This document shows, in pieces, positions 6,860 through 15,104 of a stretch of DNA of 18,129 nucleotides. A program made the position numbers and the translations under genes. This DNA comes from Ignavibacteriales bacterium (GTDB lineage Bacteria; Bacteroidota; Ignavibacteria; Ignavibacteriales; Ignavibacteriaceae). Within the stretch, counting starts at the first letter, position 1, and each line of letters begins with the position of its first letter. The stretch spans positions 1 through 18,129 of the forward strand of contig JAGUXE010000072.1 of the NCBI GenBank assembly GCA_020061995.1. Direction: 5' to 3'. The notes beneath the pieces are model-generated. The model was given only the letters and a program-made list of their open reading frames with translations. It was not told where the DNA came from and ran no database searches.

Positions 6860-7111
6860 ATGGTAAAAAAAAGTGTTGAAAAAAAAGAATCGGTTCAAAC
6901 GTTTGAGCAATCTTTCAAGAGGTTGGAAAAAATTGTTGACATTCTTGAGAGAGGAGAAGTCTCGCTCGAAGAATCCATTAAAATGTATGAAGAAGGGATT
7001 GAGCTTTCTAAAGTTTGTTTAGACAAGCTGACAGAAGCTGAATTGAAAATTAAAAAGCTCAGTAAGGATGTAAACGGAAAGCTTGCATTGACTGAAGAAG
7101 ATGAAGAATAA
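6860..7111 (+). CDS. xseB: Exodeoxyribonuclease VII small subunit
   Basis: A short, highly charged helical protein with the XseB core FEQSFKRLEKIVDILERGEV, SLEESIKMYEEGIEL and CLDKLTEAELKI. It binds the long XseA helices and is needed for exonuclease VII activity. Two in-frame ATGs exist: 6854, overlapping the xseA stop, and 6860. AAGGA at 6849-6853 touches the first but stands 6 bases before the second, so 6860 is preferred (83 residues); the other choice adds only Met-Ile. It lies between xseA and dxs with no gap. Confidence 0.93.
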   Translation: MVKKSVEKKESVQTFEQSFKRLEKIVDILERGEVSLEESIKMYEEGIELSKVCLDKLTEAELKIKKLSKDVNGKLALTEEDEE

Positions 7112-9013
7112 ATGACAATCGGACAATATCAGATTTTAAGTAAGATAGATTCACCTGCCGACTTAAAAGAGTTAAACATAAACGAACTAAAACAATTATC
7201 GGAAGAGATAAGAGAATTTTTAGTAGATGCCATCTCGAAAACCGGTGGGCATTTAAGCGCCAGCCTCGGAACGGTCGAACTAACACTCGCGCTCCATTAT
7301 GTATTTGACACTCCCACTGATAAACTTGTATGGGATATTGGGCATCAGGCATACGTTCATAAAATTATAACAGGAAGACGCGATGCTTTTAACACACTCA
7401 GACAACTCGGCGGAATAAGTGGCTTTTTAAGACGTTCAGAAAGCGAGTACGACACATTTGGTGCCGGACACGCAAGCACTTCGATCTCTGCTGCAATTGG
7501 TATAGCTACGGCAAGAGACCTTGCTGATGAAAAATATAGAGTTGTCGCAATAGTCGGCGATGGTTCGATGACTGGAGGTATGGCTTTTGAAGCGATGAAT
7601 AACACAGGCCTATTGAAAAAAAATATGATTGTTGTTTTAAACGACAATGCAATGTCAATCTCGCCGAACGTTTCTGCAATCTCAAATTATTTTACAGAAT
7701 TGATCGCAAGACCGGAATATAACAAATTAAAAGCGAGCGTGTGGAACTTAACAGGTAAGATGGATGCTTTTGGTGATCGATTAAGAAAATTAGCAGTTCG
7801 TGTTGAGGAAGGTATTAAAGTTGTTTTTACACCAGGAATGCTGTTTGAAGCTTTTGGATTCCGTTACTTCGGTCCGCTTAACGGACACAACATACAGAAG
7901 CTCGTGAAGATAATGAACGAGATAAAAGATTTACCGGGTCCGATTCTGCTGCACATTGTAACACAAAAAGGTAGGGGGTACAAGCCTGCCGAAGAAAATT
8001 CTCAGAAGCTGCACGGAGTGTCAGCGTTCGATAAAACCACAGGCATTTCTCCAAAGAAAGAGAATCTGCCCCCAACTTACACAGAAGTTGCCGGCAAAAC
8101 GATAGTTGAACTTGCTAAACAAAATTCAAAACTAGTCGGCATTACAGCCGCTATGGCTGATGGGACGGGCTTGGATTTTCTCCAAAAAGAATTACCCGAA
8201 AGATTCTTCGACGTAGGAATTGCAGAACAACACGCAGTAACTTTTGGTGCCGGACTTGCAACACAAGGCTTTATTCCTTTTGTTGCAATCTATTCAACGT
8301 TTTTGCAACGCGCGTTCGACCAAGTGGTACACGACGTCGCTTTGCAGAATCTGCATGTTATATTCGCAATCGACCGGGGCGGTATAGTGGGTGCGGATGG
8401 ACCAACGCATCACGGGATCTTTGATTTAGCGTACTTAAGAATAATTCCCGGTCTTGTTGTGATGGTTCCTAAAGATGAAAAAGAATTGCGCGATATGTTT
8501 TATACAGCAACAAAATATACAAAGGGACCGATAGCGATTCGTTATCCGCGCGGTATAGGACTCGGAGTTGAAATGCCGGAAAAAATGTATGAAATTCCGA
8601 TAGGAAAAGCAGAAATTTTAACAACAGGCAAAGATGTAGCAATCTTAACAGTTGGCAGTATGGTGACCCACTCATTACAGGCAGCAGAGATTCTGTCGGA
8701 ACAAGGTATTGATTGCGAGATAGTTAATATGCGTTTTGTAAAACCGCTTGACGAACAATTATTATTCAATCTCTTTAAACGATTCAACAGGATTATAACA
8801 GTCGAAGAAGGATGTATAAAAGGCGGCTTTGGTTCGGCAGTATTAGAGTTTATTTCTCAAAATAATATTAACAATCTTTCAGTAATGAACCTCGGTATCG
8901 ACGACAGTTTCGTTACTCAGGGATCACCTCAACAACTTTATGAGTTATTAAAACTCGACCCAAAAGGGATTGCAGAAAGCGTTCTTAATTTTATTAAAAG
9001 AAAAAGTGAATAA
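7112..9013 (+). CDS. dxs: 1-deoxy-D-xylulose-5-phosphate synthase
   Basis: Dxs condenses pyruvate with glyceraldehyde-3-phosphate using thiamine diphosphate, the first step of the MEP isoprenoid pathway; DXP also feeds thiamine and pyridoxal synthesis. The 633-residue chain begins LSKIDSPADLKELNINELKQ and has GGHLSASLGTVELTLALHYV (45-64). The TPP/Mg motif GDGSMTGG is at 149-156 with the partner NDNAMSIS. The second half shows DVGIAEQHAVTFGAGLA with the catalytic Glu, IDRGGIVGADGPTHHGIFDL and IRYPRG. All are typical and intact. The ATG follows the xseB stop directly, so translation is coupled. The xseAB-dxs linkage is common in bacteria. Confidence 0.97.
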   Translation: MTIGQYQILSKIDSPADLKELNINELKQLSEEIREFLVDAISKTGGHLSASLGTVELTLALHYVFDTPTDKLVWDIGHQAYVHKIITGRRDAFNTLRQLGGISGFLRRSESEYDTFGAGHASTSISAAIGIATARDLADEKYRVVAIVGDGSMTGGMAFEAMNNTGLLKKNMIVVLNDNAMSISPNVSAISNYFTELIARPEYNKLKASVWNLTGKMDAFGDRLRKLAVRVEEGIKVVFTPGMLFEAFGFRYFGPLNGHNIQKLVKIMNEIKDLPGPILLHIVTQKGRGYKPAEENSQKLHGVSAFDKTTGISPKKENLPPTYTEVAGKTIVELAKQNSKLVGITAAMADGTGLDFLQKELPERFFDVGIAEQHAVTFGAGLATQGFIPFVAIYSTFLQRAFDQVVHDVALQNLHVIFAIDRGGIVGADGPTHHGIFDLAYLRIIPGLVVMVPKDEKELRDMFYTATKYTKGPIAIRYPRGIGLGVEMPEKMYEIPIGKAEILTTGKDVAILTVGSMVTHSLQAAEILSEQGIDCEIVNMRFVKPLDEQLLFNLFKRFNRIITVEEGCIKGGFGSAVLEFISQNNINNLSVMNLGIDDSFVTQGSPQQLYELLKLDPKGIAESVLNFIKRKSE

Positions 9014-9035
9014 ATCAACATTCTAAAATATTCTT

Positions 9036-10040
9036 ATGGATAAATTAAAGATTGGCGTTGTCGGATTAGGATGGGTTGCTCAAGTGTACCATCTTCCAGT
9101 ACTCAAAAAGATGAGTGACTTAGAGATTGTAGCGATTTGCGATCATGACAAAGGAAAGGCGAAATCCGTCGGTGAAAAATTCGGGGTCTCGAAAATATAT
9201 ACGGATTATGAAGAGATGCTGATAAGCACCGAATTAAATGCTGTGGATATTTGTACGCCTACAGATTTGCATAAAAGTATGTCTATTGCTGCGCTTCAAG
9301 CTGGCTTAGATGTATTCGTTGAAAGACCTATCGCGCGTTCATACCAAGAAGCTTGCGATATATCCGAAGCAGTTACTAAAAACAAGCGCAAATTTATGGT
9401 TGGTATGAACAACCGTTTTAGACCAGATATGATGTTACTGAAAAGTATAATCGAGAACGGAGAAATCGGAAATATTTTCTACGCAAAAGCAGGATGGATT
9501 AAAAAGCTGTCGAGCAATAATCCTTGGATTACGCAAAAGGAAAAATCCGGAGGTGGTGTGTTCTTGGATTTAGGACTTACCGTATTAGATACATTGTTAT
9601 GGTCGTTCAATTTCCCACCTGTTAAACGCGTTAGCGCTGTAACTTATCACCACACAACGAAAAGTGTTGAAGATTCTGGTATAGCTTTTTTCGAAACTCT
9701 AAACGGAGCGACTATGACGCTTGAAGCAAGTTGGTCTTTTCATGCAGCGGCAGATAGTTTCTATTGTGATATTTTCGGATCCAAGGGCAGCGTGCAATTA
9801 AGTCCGTTGCGGATTAATAAATTTATGGGAGAGAATTTTGTGAGTGTTACTCCTACAAAGATGGACACTCAGCAAAACCTGATGAAAAGAAGTTACGAGA
9901 ACGAACTAAGACACTTCATAAATGCTGCAAGAGGATTGCATCTCGTTACTTCTACCGCGCAAGAAGCAGTTCAACGAATGAAAGTAGTCGAAGCTGTTTA
10001 CAAATCGGCAAAAATCCAAAAAGAAGTTTTGCTAAAATAA
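9036..10040 (+). CDS. Gfo/Idh/MocA-family oxidoreductase-like protein with altered catalytic residues
   Basis: The 334-residue protein has the N-terminal Rossmann fold GVVGLGWVAQVYHLPVL (8-23), then VDICTPTDLHKSMSIAALQA (70-89) and a C-terminal alpha/beta domain, the layout of NAD(P)-dependent sugar or inositol dehydrogenases. Two residues usually needed for catalysis differ. The Lys of the EKP motif is Arg (VERP, R97), and the His of the G.H..D motif is Thr (LDLGLTVLD, T182), though the Asp (D185) stays. It may be a non-oxidoreductase member, a sensor-like protein, or use another chemistry; the substrate is unknown. It starts 22 bases after dxs on the same strand, so it is likely in the operon. 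Nothing in the context fixes its pathway. Confidence 0.8.
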   Translation: MDKLKIGVVGLGWVAQVYHLPVLKKMSDLEIVAICDHDKGKAKSVGEKFGVSKIYTDYEEMLISTELNAVDICTPTDLHKSMSIAALQAGLDVFVERPIARSYQEACDISEAVTKNKRKFMVGMNNRFRPDMMLLKSIIENGEIGNIFYAKAGWIKKLSSNNPWITQKEKSGGGVFLDLGLTVLDTLLWSFNFPPVKRVSAVTYHHTTKSVEDSGIAFFETLNGATMTLEASWSFHAAADSFYCDIFGSKGSVQLSPLRINKFMGENFVSVTPTKMDTQQNLMKRSYENELRHFINAARGLHLVTSTAQEAVQRMKVVEAVYKSAKIQKEVLLK

Positions 10041-10056
10041 AATCAGCTCTACTAAG

Positions 10057-10354
10057 ATGGGAAAAACTATAGCATTACTGACTGACTTCGGTTTGCGCGA
10101 CGGTAACGTTGCTGCAATGAAAGGTGTAATATACTCTATCGATCCTGAGATAAGAATAGTTGACCCCGGTGTGGGGAGTAAACGAGATATTTTATGTGTC
10201 GAAACAGATGACTACTACTTTTTAGCGCCAGATAACGGTTTGCTGAAATTTATTTTGGGGAATGAAAAAATCAATACGTAACGGTGATGCCGCCCCCAAA
10301 TTGAAAGTAAAAGTTGGCTCACCTGTAAAACTTGTGAGTTATGAAAAAAAATAA
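10057..10354 (+). pseudogene. Collapsed SAM hydroxide adenosyltransferase (DUF62) pseudogene
   Basis: The frame starts normally for the DUF62 family (SAM hydrolase/fluorinase relatives): IALLTDFGLRDGNVAAMKGV, then IYSIDPEIRIVD. It then jumps straight to DPGVGSKRD, YYFLAPDNGLL. The stretch that normally lies between (about 35-40 residues around the ITH-P motif) is gone, the join falling on the repeated VD. The frame stops at 10281 after 74 residues. In another frame, just downstream, NGDAAPKLKVKVGSPVKLVS and YEKK end at 10354, matching the family's C-terminal strand. Most of the C-terminal domain between is missing. Intact members are about 260 residues. Two deletions plus a frame change mean no function. 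The ribD start codon lies inside its last codons. Confidence 0.8.
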
Positions 10355-11447
10355 CTATGAACATATTGAATATATGCAAGAGTGTTTGTCGCTTGCGCAA
10401 AAAGGACTCGGCAGCGTAAGCCCAAACCCGATGGTCGGCGCAGTCGTAGTAAAGAACAGAAAAATTGTCGGTAGGGGATATCACAAAAAATTCGGGAAGG
10501 CGCACGCTGAAGTGAATGCGCTTGAACAGGCAGGCGATGAAGCCAAGGGATCTACTTTGTATGTAAATTTAGAACCGTGCAGCTTCTATGGAAAAACTCC
10601 ACCTTGCACTGATTTGATAATTTCCAAAGGGGTTAAAAGAGTTGTCGTTGCGATGCGTGACCCCAACCTGCAAGTTAACGGCAAAGGAATTTCGAAACTT
10701 AAAAAAGTGAAAATCGATGTGGTTGAAAATGTACTTTCTAAGGAAGCTGCGCAGTTGAACGAATCGTTTGTCAAATACATAACTAAGAAGTTGCCTTTTG
10801 TTACCGTCAAAATCGCCCAAACGTTGGATGGAAAAATCTCAGATTACCGCGGCGATTCCAAATGGATTACTAATCTCGAATCGCGAAAGGAAACTCATCG
10901 ATTGCGCGCTATGCACGATGCAATTCTCGTCGGCGCCAATACGATAAAAGCCGATAATCCTGAGCTTACAGTTCTCCTGGTAAAAGGTAAAAGTCCCATC
11001 CGAATTGTTATCGATGGTAAACTTTCGTCTCCAAACAACTCAAAAATATTTTTGACCGCAAAAACCGTTCGGACAATCGTTTTTGTAGCGGAATCAAGCT
11101 TTAAACGAAGTTGTAAAAAAGTTGAATCATTACAGGAATTAGGCGTCGAAATTTATCCCATCAAAACACAAAACAATCATATTCCGTTACTTCAGATCTT
11201 GAAATTGATCGCTAAACTTAATATCGCATCTGTTTTAATCGAAGGCGGTGCAAATATCTTCTCACAATTTATTCAGAATAAACTTGCCGATAAAGTTGTT
11301 ATATTTATTGCGCCGAAGATATTCGGAAACGGAAAAGATGTTGTCGTAATAAAAAATAATAGATCGCTTAAGAGCGCAATCTCTCTTACGAATGTATCTT
11401 ACCGTAAGCTCGGTGGTGATATGATGATAGAAGGATATCTAAAATAA
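10341..11447 (+). CDS. ribD: Bifunctional riboflavin deaminase/reductase RibD
   Basis: RibD carries out the second and third steps of riboflavin synthesis: deamination of the GTP-derived pyrimidine, then NADPH reduction of its ribosyl side chain. The N-terminal cytidine-deaminase-like domain has SPNPMVGAVVV (27-37), HAEVNAL with Zn ligand His and catalytic Glu (55-61), and PCSFYGKTPPC with the two Zn Cys (79-89). The C-terminal DHFR-like reductase has VKIAQTLDGKIS, GDSKWITN, ILVGANTIKADNPELTV and VLIEGGANIFSQFI. Length 368 is standard. The start ATG at 10341 lies inside the tail of the DUF62 relic. ribE follows after 13 bases. No FMN riboswitch is seen near it. Confidence 0.96.
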   Translation: MKKNNYEHIEYMQECLSLAQKGLGSVSPNPMVGAVVVKNRKIVGRGYHKKFGKAHAEVNALEQAGDEAKGSTLYVNLEPCSFYGKTPPCTDLIISKGVKRVVVAMRDPNLQVNGKGISKLKKVKIDVVENVLSKEAAQLNESFVKYITKKLPFVTVKIAQTLDGKISDYRGDSKWITNLESRKETHRLRAMHDAILVGANTIKADNPELTVLLVKGKSPIRIVIDGKLSSPNNSKIFLTAKTVRTIVFVAESSFKRSCKKVESLQELGVEIYPIKTQNNHIPLLQILKLIAKLNIASVLIEGGANIFSQFIQNKLADKVVIFIAPKIFGNGKDVVVIKNNRSLKSAISLTNVSYRKLGGDMMIEGYLK

Positions 11448-11460
11448 TAAAATCAAAAAA

Positions 11461-12108
11461 ATGTTTACAGGAATTATTACAGAAATAGGCAAAGTTGAAT
11501 CAATTCAACGCAAAGGTAAAGGCGTCGTCCTGCAAATCAACGCCCCGGCGAGTTTAAAAGAACTTAAGATTGACGATAGCGTTTCGATAAACGGAGCTTG
11601 CCAAACCGTTGTTGCTAAATCTAAGAACTCATTCGAAGTTGTTGCAGTCGAAGAAACATTGAAGAAGACCACACTCGGAAATCTTAAATCCGGCGAACAG
11701 GTGAATCTTGAATTAGCGATGAGACTGAGTGATCGACTGGGTGGGCACTTGGTATTAGGACACATCGATTGTGTAGGTAAGATAAAAACAATCGAACAAA
11801 GAACCGTTAGCTTGCTGCTCACGGTTGTATTCCCGAAAGAGTTTATGAAGTATGTAATTCCTGTTGGCTCTGTTGCGATCGATGGCGTGAGTTTGACCGT
11901 TGCGGATGTTGGGGAAAATAGTTTAAACGTTTCAATCATTCCACACACGATGGAGAATACAATATTCCGGAATAAGAAAATAAACGATATAGTAAATATA
12001 GAGTTCGATGTGCTGGGAAAATATGTTGAGACCACCCTAACTAAAACTCAAAAAGAAGACGGTAAAGAAAAACTGACGGTTAAGGAATTAAGATCGTTAG
12101 GTTATTAA
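11461..12108 (+). CDS. ribE: Riboflavin synthase (alpha chain)
   Basis: Converts two molecules of 6,7-dimethyl-8-ribityllumazine into riboflavin plus a pyrimidine that is recycled. The chain begins MFTGIITEIGKV, an essentially invariant N-terminus. It is an internal duplication of two lumazine-binding barrels: the first with SVSINGACQTVV, the second with GGHLVLGHIDCVGKI and GSVAIDGVSLTVADV. IIPHTMENTIF and FDVLGKYVE complete the second barrel. The 215 residues include a short C-terminal tail typical of the family. It is directly downstream of ribD; ribH and ribBA are not in the window. Confidence 0.96.
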   Translation: MFTGIITEIGKVESIQRKGKGVVLQINAPASLKELKIDDSVSINGACQTVVAKSKNSFEVVAVEETLKKTTLGNLKSGEQVNLELAMRLSDRLGGHLVLGHIDCVGKIKTIEQRTVSLLLTVVFPKEFMKYVIPVGSVAIDGVSLTVADVGENSLNVSIIPHTMENTIFRNKKINDIVNIEFDVLGKYVETTLTKTQKEDGKEKLTVKELRSLGY

Positions 12109-12110
12109 AA

Positions 12111-12815
12111 ATGGCAAGAAGAATTCACTACTTTGTTCGCGACGACGGAGTAAATATAATCTCTGATAAAGAGTGGGAAAAAATTCAAAAATTACAAAGG
12201 TGGTATAACTCGGAGTTTATATGGAGTGCCGGAAGGTTGGCTCTGAAAATGTATTCGATTTTCCCGAATTGGGAAAATAAAAACGTTGACAAAAAATTAT
12301 TCTGGGAAATAATTTCCAAGCGGCGAAATGAATTGTCGAAGTTAGAACTTTCCGAGAACAGGATCATCGAACAGTTGCAAGAAGAAGGTTTGATCATAGC
12401 AAAACGGGGAGGGTATCGAGATAATTGCATAGCAAGCGGATTTACAAAAGTTGCCGGAAATGAATTTAATGCATACCTTGTGTGTGAGTTTCTACTCAAG
12501 GTTTCTACGATTGCTCAAAAATGTTGCATCGAAGTTCATGATGAGGGAAAATTCATCAAATGTCAAACTGTATCGTTTAAGAATGGAGACGTAACGAGTG
12601 ACCAAAGAAAAATATTTTCAACAGTCAATCCTGAAAAGTATAATAATTTTCCGAGTTACCATACTTATGTACTTAATTATGCGGGATTAGATATTGACGA
12701 TAAAAATAAAATTTTGCACGATTGGAAATGGCTTGGGTTCGACGATAACTACGATTTCAACGGAGATGATTCATCGGGTTATGATTTGAACAAAAAAATC
12801 AGGGGTTTCTCTTGA
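12111..12815 (+). CDS. Uncharacterised 234-residue protein downstream of ribE
   Basis: I do not recognise this family. It starts 2 bases after the ribE stop, so it is very likely translated from the same message. There is no signal peptide or membrane segment. The N-terminal half is helical and charged with many Trp and aromatic residues (EWEKIQKLQRWYN, FWEIISKRRNELSKLELSE). The middle has two adjacent Cys (QKCCIEVHD). The C-terminus is Asp-rich (LGFDDNYDFNGDDSSGYDLN), somewhat like an acidic metal-binding loop, although no canonical EF-hand spacing is present. Codon use looks like its neighbours. It could be lineage-specific; its link with riboflavin genes may be positional only. Confidence 0.7.
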   Translation: MARRIHYFVRDDGVNIISDKEWEKIQKLQRWYNSEFIWSAGRLALKMYSIFPNWENKNVDKKLFWEIISKRRNELSKLELSENRIIEQLQEEGLIIAKRGGYRDNCIASGFTKVAGNEFNAYLVCEFLLKVSTIAQKCCIEVHDEGKFIKCQTVSFKNGDVTSDQRKIFSTVNPEKYNNFPSYHTYVLNYAGLDIDDKNKILHDWKWLGFDDNYDFNGDDSSGYDLNKKIRGFS

Positions 12816-12842
12816 TATTAGATTAAAATTTTGTTATCTTTT
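12812..12842 (+). promoter_or_regulatory. Predicted promoter of secG/tRNA-Lys
   Basis: TTG (12812-12814), overlapping the previous stop codon, is followed after 20 bases by TATCTTTT (12835-12842). This fits TTG-N20-TAnnTTTG except for the last base. The secG start lies 28 bases further on and carries its own GGAG. Confidence 0.5.
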
Positions 12843-12870
12843 TTGAGTGTAAATTAGTAATGGAGATAAA

Positions 12871-13209
12871 ATGTTTTGGTTTTTAATTGGAATTGAAATA
12901 ATAATAGCAATTTTAATCATTATTGCTGTACTAATGCAATCGAGTAAAGGTGGCGGTTTAGCCGGCACATTCGGAGGCGGTCAGATGGGAACCATGTTCG
13001 GCGTACGCCGCACAGCCGACTTTTTGAGTAAATTTACAAGTATTTTAGCTGCTATATTCATTACATTAAGTTTGGTTATCAACATATTCTTTTTACCGAA
13101 TCGATCAACTCCAACTGAGAGTGTGATACAGCGAGGGACGAGCACAGTTCCACCCCCGATTCCTCCGCAGCAGCATCAAACACCAACCCCGACTCAGCCA
13201 GGTAACTGA
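12871..13209 (+). CDS. secG: Preprotein translocase subunit SecG
   Basis: SecG is the small inner-membrane partner of SecYE that aids SecA-driven protein export. The 112-residue chain has two hydrophobic segments (about 3-22 and 53-75). They are separated by the conserved cytoplasmic loop VLMQSSKGGGLAGTFGGG and FGVRRTADFLSK, typical of SecG. After the second segment there is a Pro/Gln/Thr-rich tail (PPPIPPQQHQTPTPTQPGN), common but poorly conserved. A clear GGAG (12862-12865) stands 5 bases before the ATG. tRNA-Lys starts 11 bases after the stop and may be transcribed together with it. Confidence 0.93.
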   Translation: MFWFLIGIEIIIAILIIIAVLMQSSKGGGLAGTFGGGQMGTMFGVRRTADFLSKFTSILAAIFITLSLVINIFFLPNRSTPTESVIQRGTSTVPPPIPPQQHQTPTPTQPGN

Positions 13210-13220
13210 TCTAAATTTTA

Positions 13221-13293
<73 letters not shown>

Positions 13294-13314
13294 CGAACAT
13301 TTTTAATTCTTTTC

Positions 13315-14118
13315 CTAAAATTTGAAACCCAATTTTGTCTTGAGTCCAATAATAAGATGATAGATTGAATAGCCAGAAAATTTGGTATTCTGAATTCCAC
13401 CAATTAAAGCAATATTATCTGAAACGTTATAATCAACCCGTAAATTTACAAGATATTTCTGAACCTCTTGTTGATTGAACAATACCAACAGGTCGTTATC
13501 AAAATAATATATCCTTTCACCTATTGTCCCTCCAACTTTAATTATAAATTTTGAAGTTGGAGCGAAATTAACCTTGCCTGCAATTGAATAATATTGTTGA
13601 TTTGCTGAAGTAAAAGTAAAGTTTGGTCTTAATGAGACATAAATCCGAGGGGAAACTATCCAGTCCAATCTCAGTGTAACTTGATTCCCAATTGTTTTTT
13701 GCTCATCATTAATTTTATGAAATGTATAAGCTGTGCCTAAATAGAAACGTTTTATGAAATAAAAGATTTCGGCTGAAAGTAAATTCGACGAATAATTATT
13801 TTCCAAAATATCCGAATCAATATGTGAATAATATAATTTGAAAAAATATGGGAACCGGTTGAGATATCCACCCGCTAGATAATTTTTCTGGGCTAATTTA
13901 AAATCAGGATATTTTAACGTTATATATTCGTAGGATCCGGTTATATAAAATCTATCCGTAATCTTTATGGAATTATAAAATGAAAATGCTGTTAACTTTC
14001 TGTCATCGGAATAATTCCCTTTTACAAAGTAGGCAGATGGATAAATTGTTAATGCATCTGCTTTAATATTGGCTTTGAAAATGATTATATTGTTTTGCCG
14101 ATATATAATCCCCCAAAT
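13315..14118 (-). CDS. Outer-membrane beta-barrel, C-terminal part of a TPR-barrel protein (frame-shifted from the TPR half)
   Basis: An open frame without its own good start: the first start-like codon is a TTG at 13806, but the frame is open and protein-like from 14118. It shows alternating hydrophobic/aromatic strands with short turns: ALTIYPSAYFVKGNYSDDRK, KLTAFSFYNSIKITDRFYIT, then TLRLDWIVSPRIYVSLRPNF. It ends LIIGLKTKLGFKF, a terminal Phe typical of BAM-inserted barrels. The missing N-terminus is supplied by the TPR protein in the frame just upstream. Joining them needs the loss of one base between 14063 and 14118. Together they would form a YaiO-like TPR plus barrel protein of about 410 residues. 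Whether the break is real or a sequencing error cannot be told here. Confidence 0.65.
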   Translation of the reverse strand: MWGIIYRQNNIIIFKANIKADALTIYPSAYFVKGNYSDDRKLTAFSFYNSIKITDRFYITGSYEYITLKYPDFKLAQKNYLAGGYLNRFPYFFKLYYSHIDSDILENNYSSNLLSAEIFYFIKRFYLGTAYTFHKINDEQKTIGNQVTLRLDWIVSPRIYVSLRPNFTFTSANQQYYSIAGKVNFAPTSKFIIKVGGTIGERIYYFDNDLLVLFNQQEVQKYLVNLRVDYNVSDNIALIGGIQNTKFSGYSIYHLIIGLKTKLGFKF

Positions 14119-14554
14119 TTAAAAATATCTGACCGAGCCGCAAGTTAGCGGTATAATTGTGGTAATCTAACTTTATAATTTCTTTGTAGGTGCTTTTAAC
14201 AGCATTCCATTCGTTCATTGCCGATAGGGGTAGAGTTAAACCTAAAAGCGCCTCGACACTTTTCCTATTGGTTATAGTTATGGCTTTATTATAATAGTCT
14301 TTAGATTCATTGAATTTTCCTATATTATAATAAAGCCAACCCAACCTTAAGTTTACGAGATAATCATTCTGATTATCCTTATAAATTCCCAATAATTTGT
14401 TGATTGCCTTTTGGTAATCGCCGGAAGTCTCCAGTTGAATTGATTCATTGAAAATTGTGATTTTTGGATCTGATTTTTGAGTTAAAACATCACTAGTGAA
14501 AATAGCTAATATGAGAGCTATGACGATTATGCTAAGTAATACATACTTATTCAT
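14063..14554 (-). CDS. TPR-repeat envelope protein, N-terminal part (frame-shifted from the barrel half)
   Basis: A 163-residue frame with an N-terminal hydrophobic signal or anchor (KYVLLSIIVIALILAIFTSD). Tetratricopeptide repeats follow: SGDYQKAINKLLGIYKDNQN, LRLGWLYYNIGKFNESKDYY and TANLRLGQIFLNLGDYISAK. The TPRs put it in the periplasm and suggest protein-protein contacts. The frame stops abruptly inside a repeat (KQYNHFQSQY) while the beta-barrel continues in the +1 frame, so the true product is probably larger. Its ATG overlaps the stop of the preceding gene by 8 bases (ATGAATAA), implying coupled translation. Confidence 0.75.
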   Translation of the reverse strand: MNKYVLLSIIVIALILAIFTSDVLTQKSDPKITIFNESIQLETSGDYQKAINKLLGIYKDNQNDYLVNLRLGWLYYNIGKFNESKDYYNKAITITNRKSVEALLGLTLPLSAMNEWNAVKSTYKEIIKLDYHNYTANLRLGQIFLNLGDYISAKQYNHFQSQY

Positions 14555-15104
14555 TTTGATTTTTCTTCTCTAATATATTGGTTGCTTTAAAATATACTTT
14601 ATTTCCTTTATAAAATTGAAACGTTTTAATATTGCTTGAACTATCAACAAAAATCTCACCGTTAAAAACATTTTTGTAAAACGAGAATAAACCTTTGCCT
14701 TCGACATTTATTTTACTGATAATCTGATATTCCTTTTCATCTGATTCATCATAATTAAAGGAAATATTTGCTTGAAGTGGATTCCCGAATAAAATGAAAA
14801 ATTCCGATAAGTAACGTATAAAGTTGTTCAGGAGAGCAGATATTACAAGATAGTCTTTCCAGAATAAATTTTTATGATAGCAAAGCGGAACTTGTTGTGA
14901 TACAAGATAAAAATAGTACAAGCCAGAGTTTTTATTACCGACAAAATTAATCAAATAAAATATTTTATCAGTTTTATCAAAATAAACTGTCGATCCGCGA
15001 TTTGATTCAATATACTGATAATTATTAGTATCAACTTTGACTTCCCACTCTTCAACAAAGGAACTACTTCCAAGCTTACATTCAAACTTATAAATGTCCC
15101 CCAA
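14547..15104 (-). CDS. C-terminal beta-rich domain continuing the M23 peptidase (frame-shifted)
   Basis: A 185-residue frame that stays open upstream to 15176, beyond its listed start, and reads naturally there (HSNFEIHKIISKAFDFKLGD). It has no signal peptide, no convincing start (a TTG) and no recognised domain. It is rich in Tyr/Phe and alternating residues, suggesting a beta-sandwich. Restoring one A in the A4 run at 15162-15165 joins it directly to the M23 peptidase as DYPEEKQFHSNFEIHK. I therefore read it as that protein's C-terminal domain rather than a separate gene. It overlaps the TPR gene start. Confidence 0.6.
   Translation of the reverse strand: MGDIYKFECKLGSSSFVEEWEVKVDTNNYQYIESNRGSTVYFDKTDKIFYLINFVGNKNSGLYYFYLVSQQVPLCYHKNLFWKDYLVISALLNNFIRYLSEFFILFGNPLQANISFNYDESDEKEYQIISKINVEGKGLFSFYKNVFNGEIFVDSSSNIKTFQFYKGNKVYFKATNILEKKNQNE

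Noticed and set aside
10281..10341. FMN riboswitch ahead of ribD
   Set aside because: The interval is coding debris of the DUF62 relic and too short; the conserved FMN-aptamer segments are not visible.
11505..12035. 176-residue antisense frame over ribE
   Set aside because: The plus strand encodes an intact riboflavin synthase; the antisense frame is Ser/Thr-rich and lacks motifs.
13294..13314. Terminator after tRNA-Lys
   Set aside because: T-rich sequence is present, but no stable GC stem could be paired.
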